A stretch of 64,000 nt of DNA from Paenibacillus alkalitolerans (GCF_016482785.1 NZ_JAEMXM010000004.1:248001-312000); one strand, 5' to 3'. Positions 1-11,848 are shown, numbered from the stretch's first letter. The notes: generated by a model not told the origin, from the letters alone. A program made the numbers and translations.

Positions 1-543
1 AATGTCATGTCGTTTGGATTTATGCCTGCTTTCGCGTTCGGTGCGACGGCCACTATACTGGTAGGTCAGGAGATCGGCAGAGGAGCGCCTTTCTTGGCGC
101 GAAAGCTGGGGACCGAGACGGCCAAACTGGGGAGCATTTTAATATTCGTCCTTGGGGTTGTGGAGTTTATTCTTGCGGAACCGATCGCGAAAGTGTATTC
201 GAACGACCCCGAGGTGTACAAGCTGACTTCGGATCTTATACGCGCTTCCGCTTTTCTGCAGCTGTTTGACGGACTCTATAACTTTTACGCCGGAGGATTA
301 AGGGGGATCGGAGATACGTCATTTCTGTTGAAGACGTCGCTCGTATTGAACTGGCTCGTGTTTGTTCCGCTCGCTTACGTGTTTATGTTTGTTTTTGATT
401 TCGGCAGCTACGGTGCTTGGTATGCGCTTTATACGTTCCTCACGTTATTCGCCCTCGTGTTGATGATCCGGTACTACCGGGCGGATTGGGCGAACATTCG
501 ATTGAAGGAAGCGCAGCCGGAATCGAAGGCGGAACCGAATTAA
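1..543 (+). CDS. MATE family efflux transporter, C-terminal part (5' truncated by window edge)
   Basis: The frame is open from the first base and no start is visible, so only the last 180 codons of the gene are here. The fragment is strongly hydrophobic, with about five membrane segments. It carries the VGQEIGRG-type motif and a GGLRGIGDT turn typical of the C-terminal half of MATE (NorM-like) Na+/H+-coupled multidrug exporters, and it ends in a basic cytoplasmic tail. The family call rests on these motifs; the substrate cannot be read. The next gene begins 118 bases downstream behind its own promoter, so the two are probably separate transcripts. Confidence 0.8.
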   Translation, partial: NVMSFGFMPAFAFGATATILVGQEIGRGAPFLARKLGTETAKLGSILIFVLGVVEFILAEPIAKVYSNDPEVYKLTSDLIRASAFLQLFDGLYNFYAGGLRGIGDTSFLLKTSLVLNWLVFVPLAYVFMFVFDFGSYGAWYALYTFLTLFALVLMIRYYRADWANIRLKEAQPESKAEPN

Positions 544-591
544 TCGTGTCAGCAAACCTGCCAACAACGCCCTTTTCCTTCAAATTCAGTA

Positions 592-620
592 TTGCCAAAG
601 GGATGAGGAACGATTATAAT
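592..620 (+). promoter_or_regulatory. SigA-type promoter of the amino acid ABC transporter operon
   Basis: TTGCCA at 592-597 and a perfect TATAAT at 615-620 are separated by 17 bases. The predicted start is near 627, giving a leader of about 35 bases before the TTG start of the binding-protein gene. Confidence 0.7.
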
Positions 621-661
621 TCGATTCATTATTGCTTATTTTTCATTAGGGGGTATTTCAT

Positions 662-1561
662 TTGATATTTACGGTAAAAAAGACAGGCTTTATCGCTTTT
701 ATATTGCTGCTCGGCATGATGCTCGTATTGAGCGCGTGCGGGAGCAAGGACGCCGACGAGAACAACGGATCGGGCGAAGTCACCGGGCCTGCCGCGGAAA
801 CTCCGCAAGCCGAGGAGCCGGCGGCCGAGCCGACGCTGCTTGACAAAATTAAGGAATCCGGCAAGCTTCGTCTCGGGACGAGCGCCGACTACCCGCCTTA
901 CGAATTTCACAAGCTGATCGAAGGCAAAGACACGATCATCGGCTTCGATATTGAAATCGCAAAGGCGATTGCGGCCGATTTGGGCGTCGAGCTTGAAATT
1001 ACCGACATGGGCTTCGACGGATTGCTCACCGCGCTGCAGTCCGGCAACATCGACATGGTTCTCGCGGGCATGACGCCGAACGAAGAGCGCTCTAATGCCG
1101 TCGACTTCTCCGATGTATACTATACGGCGGTTCAGAAAGTAATCGTTCGGGCGGAGGATAAAGACAAGTACAAAACAATCGACGATTTGAAGGGTCTTCA
1201 AGTAGGCGCGCAATTAGGCGCCATTCAAGAAGGCATTGTGAAAGAACAAATGCCGGAATCGAAGCTTCGTTCCTTGACCAAGCTTCCGGATCTGATTCTT
1301 GATTTGAAATCGAAGAACGTGGAAGCCGTCGTCGTGGAAGAACCGGTTGCGGCGGCGTACATCGGCGCCAATCCGGAGCTCGTCATTTCCGATATCCAGC
1401 TTCAGCAGGACGAAGCGGGTTCCGCGGTCGCTTTGCCGAAAAACTCGCCGGAGCTCGTCGAAGCGGTTAACGCAACGCTCAAGCGCCTTGCGGACGAAGG
1501 CAAAATCGCTCAGTTCGTAACGGAAGCGACGAACGCGATGGAAAACGAAAAGCCGGAGTAA
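662..1561 (+). CDS. Amino acid ABC transporter substrate-binding lipoprotein
   Basis: Extracytoplasmic binding protein of the SBP_bac_3 type, 299 residues, predicted to capture a polar amino acid for the adjacent permease and ATPase. The N-terminus has a basic start, a hydrophobic stretch and the lipobox LSAC, so the mature protein should be lipid-anchored. A Glu/Ala/Pro-rich linker follows. The domain starts at GKLRLGTSADYPPYE and includes GFDIEIAKAIA and MVLAGMTPNEER, both classic for this family. The start is TTG at 662, eight bases after the run AGGGGG (648-653). The exact ligand (Arg, Gln, Cys or similar) cannot be assigned. Confidence 0.9.
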   Translation: MIFTVKKTGFIAFILLLGMMLVLSACGSKDADENNGSGEVTGPAAETPQAEEPAAEPTLLDKIKESGKLRLGTSADYPPYEFHKLIEGKDTIIGFDIEIAKAIAADLGVELEITDMGFDGLLTALQSGNIDMVLAGMTPNEERSNAVDFSDVYYTAVQKVIVRAEDKDKYKTIDDLKGLQVGAQLGAIQEGIVKEQMPESKLRSLTKLPDLILDLKSKNVEAVVVEEPVAAAYIGANPELVISDIQLQQDEAGSAVALPKNSPELVEAVNATLKRLADEGKIAQFVTEATNAMENEKPE

Positions 1562-1610
1562 GCAGTTCTTTGCAGCCGGTTCTGTTAAGAAACTTTATGA
1601 ATTTCAATGT

Positions 1611-1660
1611 TATAATAAGAGTCAGGAGGGGGCAGCGAATACCCGCTGCGCCCCTTTTTT
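1611..1660 (+). terminator. Intra-operon intrinsic terminator with a TATAAT just upstream
   Basis: GGGGGCAGCG (1628-1637) pairs with CGCTGCGCCCC (1644-1654, one bulged base) and is followed by six T. It lies between the binding-protein gene and the permease gene, so partial termination would favour the binding protein over the membrane parts. A TATAAT at 1611-1616 has only a weak -35 candidate. Confidence 0.7.
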
Positions 1661-1687
1661 GTGTATTTTTCGGAGGTGAGGAGCGCT

Positions 1688-2374
1688 TTGTCCACTTGGC
1701 AATGGATCGTGCAAATATTTCGTGATTACCACCAGTTTTATTACGACGCGATCAAAATTACGCTCATGATAGCGGTTGTTGCTATTATTTTAGGCGTGGT
1801 TCTCGGACTGCTGGTGGCGTTGGTGCGGTTATCGCGGTTTCGAGCGTTGAGGTTCGCGGCCAGCGCTTATATCGACTTCATCCGGTCGACGCCGGCGATC
1901 GTTCAAGTTTCTTTCTTCTACTTTGGGTTGGCTCCGCTGCTCCCGAAAATCCCCGATATCGGCGCGCTGCCTTCGCAGCTGTTTTACGGCGCGATTGCTC
2001 TCGGGATCAACTCTTCGGCTTATGTCGCTGAAATTATGCGGGCGGGCATCCAATCCGTCGACAAAGGGCAGATGGAGGCGGCTAGGTCGCTAGGCATGCC
2101 CCAGCGAATGGCCATGAGACATATCATTATCCCTCAGGCCGTGAAGAATATCATCCCCGCACTTGGGAACGAAGTCGTCGTCGTAACGAAGGAAACGGCG
2201 GTCGTCTCCATCGTCGGCGTGGCCGACCTCATGTACGCCGCGGGCATCGTTCGCAGCATTACGTTCCGGGGGTTGGAACCGTACCTGATTGTAATGGTAT
2301 TCTACTTTGTCATCGTCTTTACGTTATCCAAGCTCGTAGGACTGCTTGAAAGGAGGATGCGCGCGAGTGATTAA
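1688..2374 (+). CDS. Amino acid ABC transporter permease
   Basis: Integral membrane subunit of the polar amino acid importer (HisM/GlnP type), 228 residues from the preferred start. It has several membrane spans, and the EAA-loop signature appears as [22 protein letters not shown], the site that contacts the ATPase. TTG at 1688 is chosen because GGAGGTGAG (1672-1680) sits seven bases upstream; the in-frame GTG at 1661 would lie inside the terminator region and has no ribosome site. Its last eight bases overlap the ATPase gene, indicating translational coupling. Confidence 0.9.
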   Translation: MSTWQWIVQIFRDYHQFYYDAIKITLMIAVVAIILGVVLGLLVALVRLSRFRALRFAASAYIDFIRSTPAIVQVSFFYFGLAPLLPKIPDIGALPSQLFYGAIALGINSSAYVAEIMRAGIQSVDKGQMEAARSLGMPQRMAMRHIIIPQAVKNIIPALGNEVVVVTKETAVVSIVGVADLMYAAGIVRSITFRGLEPYLIVMVFYFVIVFTLSKLVGLLERRMRASD

Positions 2375-3089
2375 AGTGAACGATTTGCACAAGCGTTTCG
2401 GCAAAAATACGGTATTGACCGGAATTCACGCCGAAATAGCGAAAGGCGAAGTCGTCGTCGTCATCGGGCCGAGCGGCTCCGGCAAAAGCACGTTCCTGCG
2501 CTGCTTGAACTTGTTGGAGACGCCGACCTCCGGGGAGATCGAGTTCGACGGCGTCCGTCTGACCTCGAAGAAAACCGACATCAATCAACTCCGACAGCGG
2601 ATGGGGATGGTGTTCCAGCAGTTCAACCTGTTCCCGCATCTGAAGGTAATGGATAACATTACGATCGCCCCGATGAAGCTGAAGGGACTTTCCCGCGACG
2701 AAGCGGAAAACATTGCTCTGGAACTTCTTCGCCGCATCGGACTCGAAGACAAAGCGAACGCTTATCCGTCGCAATTGTCCGGTGGCCAAAAGCAGCGCAT
2801 CGCGATTGCGCGCGCGCTTGCGATGCAGCCGGCGGTGATGCTGTTCGACGAGCCGACGTCGGCGCTTGATCCCGAGATGGTGGGAGAGGTGCTCGATGTG
2901 ATGAAGAAGCTGGCGAAGGACGGCATGACGATGGTCGTCGTCACGCACGAGATGGGATTCGCGCGTGAAGTGGGCGATCGCGTGTTGTTTATGGACGGCG
3001 GCAAAATTGTGGAGGAGGCTCCCCCGTCCCAGTTGTTCGCCTCTCCGGAGCATCCCCGGACGAAAGAGTTTCTTAGTAAAGTGTTATGA
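2367..3089 (+). CDS. Amino acid ABC transporter ATP-binding protein
   Basis: Cytoplasmic ATPase of the importer (GlnQ/HisP family), 240 residues, with a complete nucleotide-binding site: Walker [11 protein letters not shown]-loop [10 protein letters not shown], signature LSGGQKQR, Walker [15 protein letters not shown] and the switch histidine in [12 protein letters not shown] at 2367 is preferred because AGGAGG (2351-2356) lies ten bases upstream; the longer in-frame TTG at 2346 would place that ribosome site inside the coding region. It is the last gene of the three-gene operon; a hairpin follows eight bases after the stop. Confidence 0.92.
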   Translation: MIKVNDLHKRFGKNTVLTGIHAEIAKGEVVVVIGPSGSGKSTFLRCLNLLETPTSGEIEFDGVRLTSKKTDINQLRQRMGMVFQQFNLFPHLKVMDNITIAPMKLKGLSRDEAENIALELLRRIGLEDKANAYPSQLSGGQKQRIAIARALAMQPAVMLFDEPTSALDPEMVGEVLDVMKKLAKDGMTMVVVTHEMGFAREVGDRVLFMDGGKIVEEAPPSQLFASPEHPRTKEFLSKVL

Positions 3090-3090
3090 A

Positions 3091-3215
3091 TACTACCACC
3101 ACTTACTTTCGCTCATGCTCCAGTTGAAGTGGGGGTTTCTAGTCATCAACACCTCATTTTCAGGTAGATCAAGAAGAGCTGATTCATCTCACCACTTATA
3201 GAAGTGGGAGTCCTC
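3091..3215 (+). repeat. Paired hairpins with AAGTGGG arms; possible orphan IS200/IS605-type end
   Basis: Two related hairpins lie here. CCACCACTT (3096-3104) pairs with AAGTGGGGG (3127-3135, one mismatch), followed by TTTCT. ACCACTT (3191-3197) pairs with AAGTGGG (3202-3208) across a four-base loop. The right arms form an imperfect direct repeat, GAAGTGGGGGTTTCT and GAAGTGGGAGTCCTCT. Subterminal palindromes of this kind are typical of IS200/IS605 ends and their TnpB guide RNAs, but no tnpA or tnpB is present. The first hairpin could equally be the terminator of the ABC operon. Confidence 0.35.
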
Positions 3216-3247
3216 TCGGCTGATTGGATAGATTAGAGTGTGGTTAT

Positions 3248-3273
3248 AATGCGGGGTATGCATACTCCGCATT
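3248..3273. repeat. 26-bp palindrome overlapping a TATAAT
   Basis: AATGCGGGGTATGC and its complementary arm are centred on ATGCAT with a single G-T mismatch. TATAAT at 3245-3250 overlaps the left arm. No convincing -35 box or downstream gene on the plus strand is visible, so an operator role is only a possibility. Confidence 0.4.
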
Positions 3274-3291
3274 TATTGCGTTTAACACAAA

Positions 3292-3451
3292 GTGCCGAGC
3301 CCCGAGATGAATTGAATGCAGAGGTAAAATTTGCCACTAGGTGTCGAGTTCGAATCTTCGTTGAAATGCAGCGGTAAAAAGTACCACAGCATTCGCCGGA
3401 TCCTGTGCAAAAGTGCGGTTGGACAGATCTCAGCGGCTAAGTTACCTCTGC
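3292..3451. repeat. Imperfect 49-50 bp tandem repeat plus a short inverted copy
   Basis: Two near-tandem units start at GTGCCGAG (3292) and GTGTCGAG (3341). Each ends in a TGCAG-N-GGTAA core (3317-3327 and 3367-3377) followed by a palindromic GGTA...CC segment. The core recurs inverted as TTACCTCTGC at 3442-3451. Together with the preceding hairpins this fills the gene-free stretch 3090-3502, in which I find no credible coding sequence. Confidence 0.4.
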
Positions 3452-3502
3452 GTACGGCGACGACTGCGTGGCGAAATTCCAAGCGATGGCATGGCAAGCG
3501 CT

Positions 3503-3892
3503 CTACAACACCATCACCGGCACCGGCTGCGGCGCTTCGATCCGCAGCTGCCGCTCCCCCCGGATAACCTCCAAGCATTCGTAGCGTTCGCCGCCAAGCG
3601 CCCTGCGAACGCTCTCCATCGCCGTATGCGGATTCAGTCCCCCGCAAGTGTACACGTCCAGGCTCGCATACCCGTGTTCGGGGAACGTGTGTATCGACAA
3701 GTGAGACTCCGAAATGACAACGACTCCGCTTACACCGAAAGGTTCGAATTGATGGAACGATACTTCCCGAATATCGCCGCCTGATTCAAGCGCCGCCTCG
3801 ACCATTATTTTTTCCACCGGTTCCCGAAGAGACAACCGTTCAGGAGGACACCCCCACAATTCCACGATCAAATGCCTGCCCTGCGTCTCCAT
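3503..3892 (-). CDS. speH: S-adenosylmethionine decarboxylase proenzyme
   Basis: Makes decarboxylated S-adenosylmethionine, the aminopropyl donor for spermidine synthesis. At 129 residues it has the short Bacillus-type length. The self-processing segment SESHLSIHTFPEHGYAS is intact; cleavage is expected between Glu62 and Ser63, with Ser63 becoming the pyruvoyl group. The conserved start METQGRH and the VYTCG segment with its catalytic Cys are also present. The ATG at 3892 follows GGGAGG. No spermidine synthase gene is adjacent. It is divergent from the next gene, with about 160 bases of shared upstream DNA. Confidence 0.93.
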   Translation of the reverse strand: METQGRHLIVELWGCPPERLSLREPVEKIMVEAALESGGDIREVSFHQFEPFGVSGVVVISESHLSIHTFPEHGYASLDVYTCGGLNPHTAMESVRRALGGERYECLEVIRGERQLRIEAPQPVPVMVL

Positions 3893-4052
3893 AACAGTCC
3901 CTCCCGAAGGGTCAGATTGGTTGCATTTATTTTGGTTTAACCCGCGGAAAGCTATTCATCGTTACAAACCCAGCCTCGGCATATCCACATGATCGTCACC
4001 CCTTTGGTCATACTACAGAAATAGCAACGCTTCATTGCGGAGGTCGTCTGAT

Positions 4053-4793
4053 TTGCAAATCAAGATGCTGACATTCAATATTCACCACGGAAGAGGAGCG
4101 GACCGCAAATTGAATTTGGACCGCATTGAACAGGTGATTCAAGAAAGCAAGGCGGATTTGATCGGACTCAATGAAGTGGACAACTCCTTCTCCAGAAGAA
4201 GCGGCTACTTGGATCAACCGTTATGGCTGTCGGAGCGATTGAACATGGATTACGCATTCGGGGCGTCCGTTTCATTACAGTCTAAAAATAACGCTTTTCT
4301 CAGGCAATACGGCAATGCTTTATTGTCCCGTTACCCGATTGTAACTCACTCGAATCATCCGTTCCCGACGAACAGAGGGATATTTGAAGGCAGGGCGCTA
4401 CTCGAAGCCGACGTGCAGTTGCCGGAGCAGCGCCTGAAAGTGTATGTCACCCATCTAAGCATCAGTCCGTGGAAACGGATCAAGCAAGTCGAGTACGTAT
4501 TGGAAAAGCGGAAACAAACCGATCTTCCGGCCGTTCTTATGGGAGACTGCAACATGCGCCCGGGAACGCGGATGTGGAGGATGATGTCCGGTCCGTTCGT
4601 CGATGTATGCCATGCCGCATTAGACGCTCCCTGCCGCACGTTCCCTTCGCACATGCCGAGAGTACAATTGGACTATATTTTTGTCAGCGAACATTTTCGA
4701 ATCGAATCGGTCGAAGTTTTTCATTACGCCGGCAAAGCGTCGGACCATATGCCCGTCAAAGCGGCGTTAACGGTAAGAGGCCCGCAGGCTTGA
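4053..4793 (+). CDS. Endonuclease/exonuclease/phosphatase (EEP) family hydrolase
   Basis: Predicted Mg-dependent phosphoesterase, 246 residues, of the DNase I/sphingomyelinase/inositol phosphatase fold. Family motifs appear in order: LTFNIHHG, GLNEVD with the metal-binding Glu, GDCNMRPG, QLDYIFV and the C-terminal SDHMPV with the catalytic His. There is no signal peptide, so it is probably cytoplasmic. TTG at 4053 is chosen because CGGAGG (4038-4043) lies nine bases upstream. The substrate is unknown. The next gene, also a phosphoesterase, begins 64 bases later, so the two may be cotranscribed. Confidence 0.82.
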   Translation: MQIKMLTFNIHHGRGADRKLNLDRIEQVIQESKADLIGLNEVDNSFSRRSGYLDQPLWLSERLNMDYAFGASVSLQSKNNAFLRQYGNALLSRYPIVTHSNHPFPTNRGIFEGRALLEADVQLPEQRLKVYVTHLSISPWKRIKQVEYVLEKRKQTDLPAVLMGDCNMRPGTRMWRMMSGPFVDVCHAALDAPCRTFPSHMPRVQLDYIFVSEHFRIESVEVFHYAGKASDHMPVKAALTVRGPQA

Positions 4794-4857
4794 ATGCATT
4801 TCTGCGGCTTGGAGACATACTTTATGTAAACCAAATTCCAATGAGGGATCGATATTT

Positions 4858-6339
4858 ATGAAAAAGGTCATCATGCTGCTTGTAGATTCGCTTATGCCCG
4901 ATATTTTGGACGACGCCCTCCGGCACAAAACGGTTCCCGCCTTGCAGTTTCTAATAGACCGGGGCAGGTATTGGCCGAACTGCGTGACGGTGTTTCCCAC
5001 AATGACGGCGTCGGTCGACAGCTCGCTGCTGACGGGGGAATATCCGGACGCACACAAGGTGCCGGGTTTAATATGGTATGACCCTGAGCGCAAAGAAATC
5101 GTCAATTACATAAATGGCTTCTGGTGCGCCAAGCAGCTGGGATTCCACAATTGCATCCGCAATGCTCTGTACAATTTGAACGAGAAGCACTTGAGCAAAC
5201 AAGTAACGACGATCTTTGAGGAACTCGCCGCCCGGGGGAAAACGTCGGCTGCCATCAACGCGATGATTCACCGCAGTGTAAACAAGCATCCCGTCAAGCT
5301 GCCGTTTCCGGTCGATCTTGCGACCGGATTTCGGCTTCGCGGCGACGTTTCCGGTCCCGAAGTGTTGACGTTGGGGAAATTGGTCGAATCCGGATCGGAG
5401 CACATATCGGAAGGCAATATCCCCCGGCGTTATTCGAAATTCAGGCGCAACTTGGGAGTTAACGACAGTTACGCCGTCCACGCGGCTAAGGCGCTCGTCC
5501 GATCCGGCGATCAGCCGGATTTTATGCTCGTATACTTGCCGGACAACGATCATACGGTACACATACGAAATCCCGCTCATGGGGAAGGGTCGTTGATTAA
5601 AGTCGACCGGCAAATCCAGGATTTGTTGAATGAGTTCGGAACGTGGGACGACGCGATCGATCAATGCGTGTTCATCATTATCAGCGACCATGGGCAAACC
5701 CGAATCGGCAGCGGGAAGGAGTACAACATCGATCTTGATTTGCTGCTGCAATCGTTCCGCGTACTCCAGCTTGGGGAACCGGTGCGGGATCAAGAGCTGG
5801 CGGTCGCGAACAATGAACGCATGGCGTATATATATCCGTTGAAACCGGACATAGAGCAGGAACTCATACGGCACCTCGTAGCGGAATCGCGGCTCGACAT
5901 CATTGCCTGGAAGGACGGGAAAGGGGTTCGGGTGAAAGAGGGCGGATCGGCGAGGGAAATGTATTTCGAGCCGGGCGGTCGCGTTTCGGATGTGTACGGC
6001 AGAAATTGGAATATCTCCGGGGAATGGAAGGTGCTGGATTTGACGGAAGGGGAGGAGCGTGTGGAGTACGGCGATTATCCGGACGTTCTATCCAGGCTGT
6101 ACGGCGCGCTGTATTCACAAAACATTCCCGTCATCGTGACGACGACCCGGCCGCGGTATGAGCTGAAAAGCAAATTTTATCCGACACACTTGAACGGGGG
6201 GAGCCACGGTTCGCTTCACAAGTACGATTCGCTCGTTCCGCTCATCGTGGCCGGTACCGACCATCCTGTCAATGAACCGCCTCGTTTGGTCGATATGAAG
6301 CATTTTGTCGTCGAATTATTCGAAGATTCTAGAATTTAA
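4858..6339 (+). CDS. Alkaline phosphatase superfamily protein (type I phosphodiesterase/nucleotide pyrophosphatase)
   Basis: 493-residue metal-dependent phosphodiesterase or phosphatase. Metal and nucleophile motifs of the superfamily are present: VDSLMPD near residue 10, the nucleophile region FPTMTASVDSSLLTGEYP near 45-60, LPDNDHTVH, IISDHGQT and, near the C-terminus, GGSHGS. No signal peptide is seen. ATG at 4858 follows GAGGGA. The stop codon lies inside the left arm of a 13-bp inverted repeat, so the 3' end of the gene doubles as a hairpin. The natural substrate is unknown. Confidence 0.82.
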   Translation: MKKVIMLLVDSLMPDILDDALRHKTVPALQFLIDRGRYWPNCVTVFPTMTASVDSSLLTGEYPDAHKVPGLIWYDPERKEIVNYINGFWCAKQLGFHNCIRNALYNLNEKHLSKQVTTIFEELAARGKTSAAINAMIHRSVNKHPVKLPFPVDLATGFRLRGDVSGPEVLTLGKLVESGSEHISEGNIPRRYSKFRRNLGVNDSYAVHAAKALVRSGDQPDFMLVYLPDNDHTVHIRNPAHGEGSLIKVDRQIQDLLNEFGTWDDAIDQCVFIIISDHGQTRIGSGKEYNIDLDLLLQSFRVLQLGEPVRDQELAVANNERMAYIYPLKPDIEQELIRHLVAESRLDIIAWKDGKGVRVKEGGSAREMYFEPGGRVSDVYGRNWNISGEWKVLDLTEGEERVEYGDYPDVLSRLYGALYSQNIPVIVTTTRPRYELKSKFYPTHLNGGSHGSLHKYDSLVPLIVAGTDHPVNEPPRLVDMKHFVVELFEDSRI

Positions 6340-6438
6340 CAAGTTTTCACGAAGTGAAAGGAAATTCTAGAATCGCAAGAAAAACTTCCGCTAAATGACG
6401 AACCCGCTTCCTGAGTTGCTTCGATAGAAGTTTTTCTT
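6325..6438. repeat. Composite hairpin repeat, copy 1 (AAGAAAAACTTC family)
   Basis: A perfect 13-bp inverted repeat, GATTCTAGAATTT (6325-6337) and AAATTCTAGAATC (6362-6374), encloses a smaller hairpin TTTCAC-GAA-GTGAAA. A second perfect 12-bp inverted repeat, AAGAAAAACTTC (6377-6388) and GAAGTTTTTCTT (6427-6438), follows directly. Related sequence occurs at 12494-12551 and 21561-21625. The rest of the gap to 6542 shows nothing else I can name. Confidence 0.65.
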
Positions 6439-6542
6439 ATTCGTGACCGGTGGTGTGTGACAATTCTCACAATTCATGCATAGATTTCTTCCATTATTCA
6501 CAAAATGAACATGAACTTCAATTGGAATAAGGGAGCAATGTT

Positions 6543-10016
<3,474 letters not shown>

Positions 10017-10042
10017 AACCATAAATAAGGAGGAAGCGAACG

Positions 10043-11677
10043 ATGGCTCTTGACAAACGAGATATCGATGATGATGTCGTCATTGGCATTGAGGAAAAAC
10101 TGAAGTTGTTTCAAGAGGAACAGGAGAAAGCTTTAGGATTGAATCAGAAAAATCAATGGTTTGACGCCGTGCCACGACAGTTTTTGGCCAAAGACAAAGC
10201 GTCGACCACCATTCTATTCGGCGGTCTCACGATGGCTCACGACTACTTGGTCGAAGGCGCGCTGCATGGTCTCGGCTACCGCGTGAAGCATATGGACTGC
10301 CCGGACAACGATTCGCTGCGCTACGGCAAAGAGTTCGGCAACCGCGGGCAGTGCAACCCGACATATTTCACCGTCGGCAATCTGATCAAATATTTGACGC
10401 ATCTCCGCGACGTCGAAGGCAAGTCTAAAGAAGAGATTGTCGGCAGCTATCTCTTCATTACGAGCGGATCCTGCGGTCCGTGCCGCTTCGGCACGTACGT
10501 TACGGAGTACCGGAAGGCGCTTCGCGACGCGGGCTTTGACGGGTTTCGCGTTCTGCTGTTCCAGCAGACGGACGGCTTGAAGCAGGCGACCGGCGGGGAA
10601 TCGGCATTGAAGCTGGATACGTCGTTCTTCTTGAGCTTCTTGAAAGCCGTTCTGATCGGCGACATATTGAACGCGTTGGCTTACCGCATCCGTCCATATG
10701 AAGTGGAAGCCGGTTCGACGGACGCCGCCCTTGAGCGCTGCAAGAAGTATTTGTACGACGCGTTCAGCGGCAATAAGCTCTTGTTGCCTGCGCTGCTCAA
10801 ATGCCGTAAAGAACTGCTGGCCGTTAAGGTTGACCGGCTGCGCGTGAAACCGAAAGTGAGTATTATCGGCGAGTTTTGGGCGATGACGACCGAGGGAGAC
10901 GGCAACTACGAGCTGCAGCGGTTTTTGGAAAACGAAGGGGCGGAAGTGGAAGTGCAGTCCGTTACGGCGTGGATTTTGTTCCTCATCTGGTCGGGACGCT
11001 ACGATACGATGAGGCGCATGAACCTTCGCGAAGCGGATTCCGGCAAACACGGCTTGCAAGGGAAAAATCCGCACATGCGCCTGCGCATGCTGTGGGCGGC
11101 CGACCGCGTCGTTCGCCTCATGTTCCAAACATACGCGAGAGCCATCGGCCTGCGAGGGTATCACTTGCCTGACATGGAGGAAATTGCGCGCGTAGCCCAT
11201 CAGCACTATAACAACCATCTTCGCGGCGGGGAAGGCCACATGGAAGTCGGGAAGCTCATCTTAAACGTGAAGAAACGGAAAGTCAACATGACGATCTCCG
11301 TCAAGCCGTTCGGCTGCATGCCGTCTTCCGGCGTGTCGGACGGAGTGCAGTCGCTGATCACCGAGAAATACCCGGACGCCATCTTCCTGCCCATCGAAAC
11401 GACGGGAGACGGCGCGATTAACGTATACAGCAGAGTGCAGATGATGCTGTTCAAAGCGAAGCAGGCTGCACAGAAAGAATTTGAAGAGGCTTTGCGGAAA
11501 AAAGGGTTAACGGCGGACCATCTGCAGAGAATGTCGGTGCGTTCGAAATTTGCTCATCCGCTGCGGACGAGCCGCCATGTCGTTGCGTGCACTGCGGCAA
11601 ACTTCGTATACGGCGCACGGGGGTTGTTCAACAAGCTTTCGTTCCGCCGGAACAAACAGGAGCTTCAGGGGATATAA
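10043..11677 (+). CDS. 2-hydroxyglutaryl-CoA dehydratase (HgdB-like) domain protein, activase partner
   Basis: 544-residue protein that follows the activase gene behind a strong AAGGAGG site. Cysteines fall in motifs suited to iron-sulfur binding: HMDCPDND, RGQCNPTYF, SGSCGPCRFG, FGCMPSSG and VACTAANF. It resembles the dehydratase-like C-terminal module that is fused to the activase in some anaerobes, so here one long polypeptide seems to be split into two adjacent genes. Both proteins probably form one complex in the cytoplasm. No separate dehydratase alpha/beta pair, CoA-transferase or electron-transfer flavoprotein gene is nearby, so the reaction is unknown. A terminator follows 28 bases after the stop. 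Confidence 0.75.
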   Translation: MALDKRDIDDDVVIGIEEKLKLFQEEQEKALGLNQKNQWFDAVPRQFLAKDKASTTILFGGLTMAHDYLVEGALHGLGYRVKHMDCPDNDSLRYGKEFGNRGQCNPTYFTVGNLIKYLTHLRDVEGKSKEEIVGSYLFITSGSCGPCRFGTYVTEYRKALRDAGFDGFRVLLFQQTDGLKQATGGESALKLDTSFFLSFLKAVLIGDILNALAYRIRPYEVEAGSTDAALERCKKYLYDAFSGNKLLLPALLKCRKELLAVKVDRLRVKPKVSIIGEFWAMTTEGDGNYELQRFLENEGAEVEVQSVTAWILFLIWSGRYDTMRRMNLREADSGKHGLQGKNPHMRLRMLWAADRVVRLMFQTYARAIGLRGYHLPDMEEIARVAHQHYNNHLRGGEGHMEVGKLILNVKKRKVNMTISVKPFGCMPSSGVSDGVQSLITEKYPDAIFLPIETTGDGAINVYSRVQMMLFKAKQAAQKEFEEALRKKGLTADHLQRMSVRSKFAHPLRTSRHVVACTAANFVYGARGLFNKLSFRRNKQELQGI

Positions 11678-11705
11678 CTCTTATTCAATGCAAATGATTT
11701 AACGC

Positions 11706-11734
11706 AAATGGCGACCCGTGGGGTCGCCATTTCT
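11706..11734 (+). terminator. Intrinsic terminator after the activase pair
   Basis: AAATGGCGACCC (11706-11717) pairs perfectly with GGGTCGCCATTT (11721-11732) across a three-base loop. The T-rich tail is short, partly inside the stem. Confidence 0.75.
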
Positions 11735-11795
11735 TCGCGGGACAATTACCTTCCTACAATGAATGCAAGTCCGTGATGCACCTCCGGAATGGCAA

Positions 11796-11848
11796 TAAGG
11801 TCAATTTTTGACCCTATACGTAGGAATAGGGTAAAAAATTGACCTCAT
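11796..11848. repeat. Palindromic GGTCA...TGACC repeat, copy A
   Basis: Two arms, GGTCAATTTTTGACC and GGGTAAAAAATTGACC, flank CTATACGTAGGAATA, and the whole is close to palindromic. Copies at 43292-43344 and 43437-43489 share arms and centre, and half-copies lie at 15191-15212 and 43383-43407. Otherwise the gene-free stretch from 11735 to the minus-strand terminator at 11998 is AT-rich with no coding sequence I trust. Confidence 0.65.

Noticed and set aside
3341-3365. GAGTTCGAATCTTC looks like a tRNA T-arm
   Set aside because: The flanking stem does not pair fully and no anticodon arm, D-arm or acceptor stem can be built around it. It is part of the tandem repeat unit.
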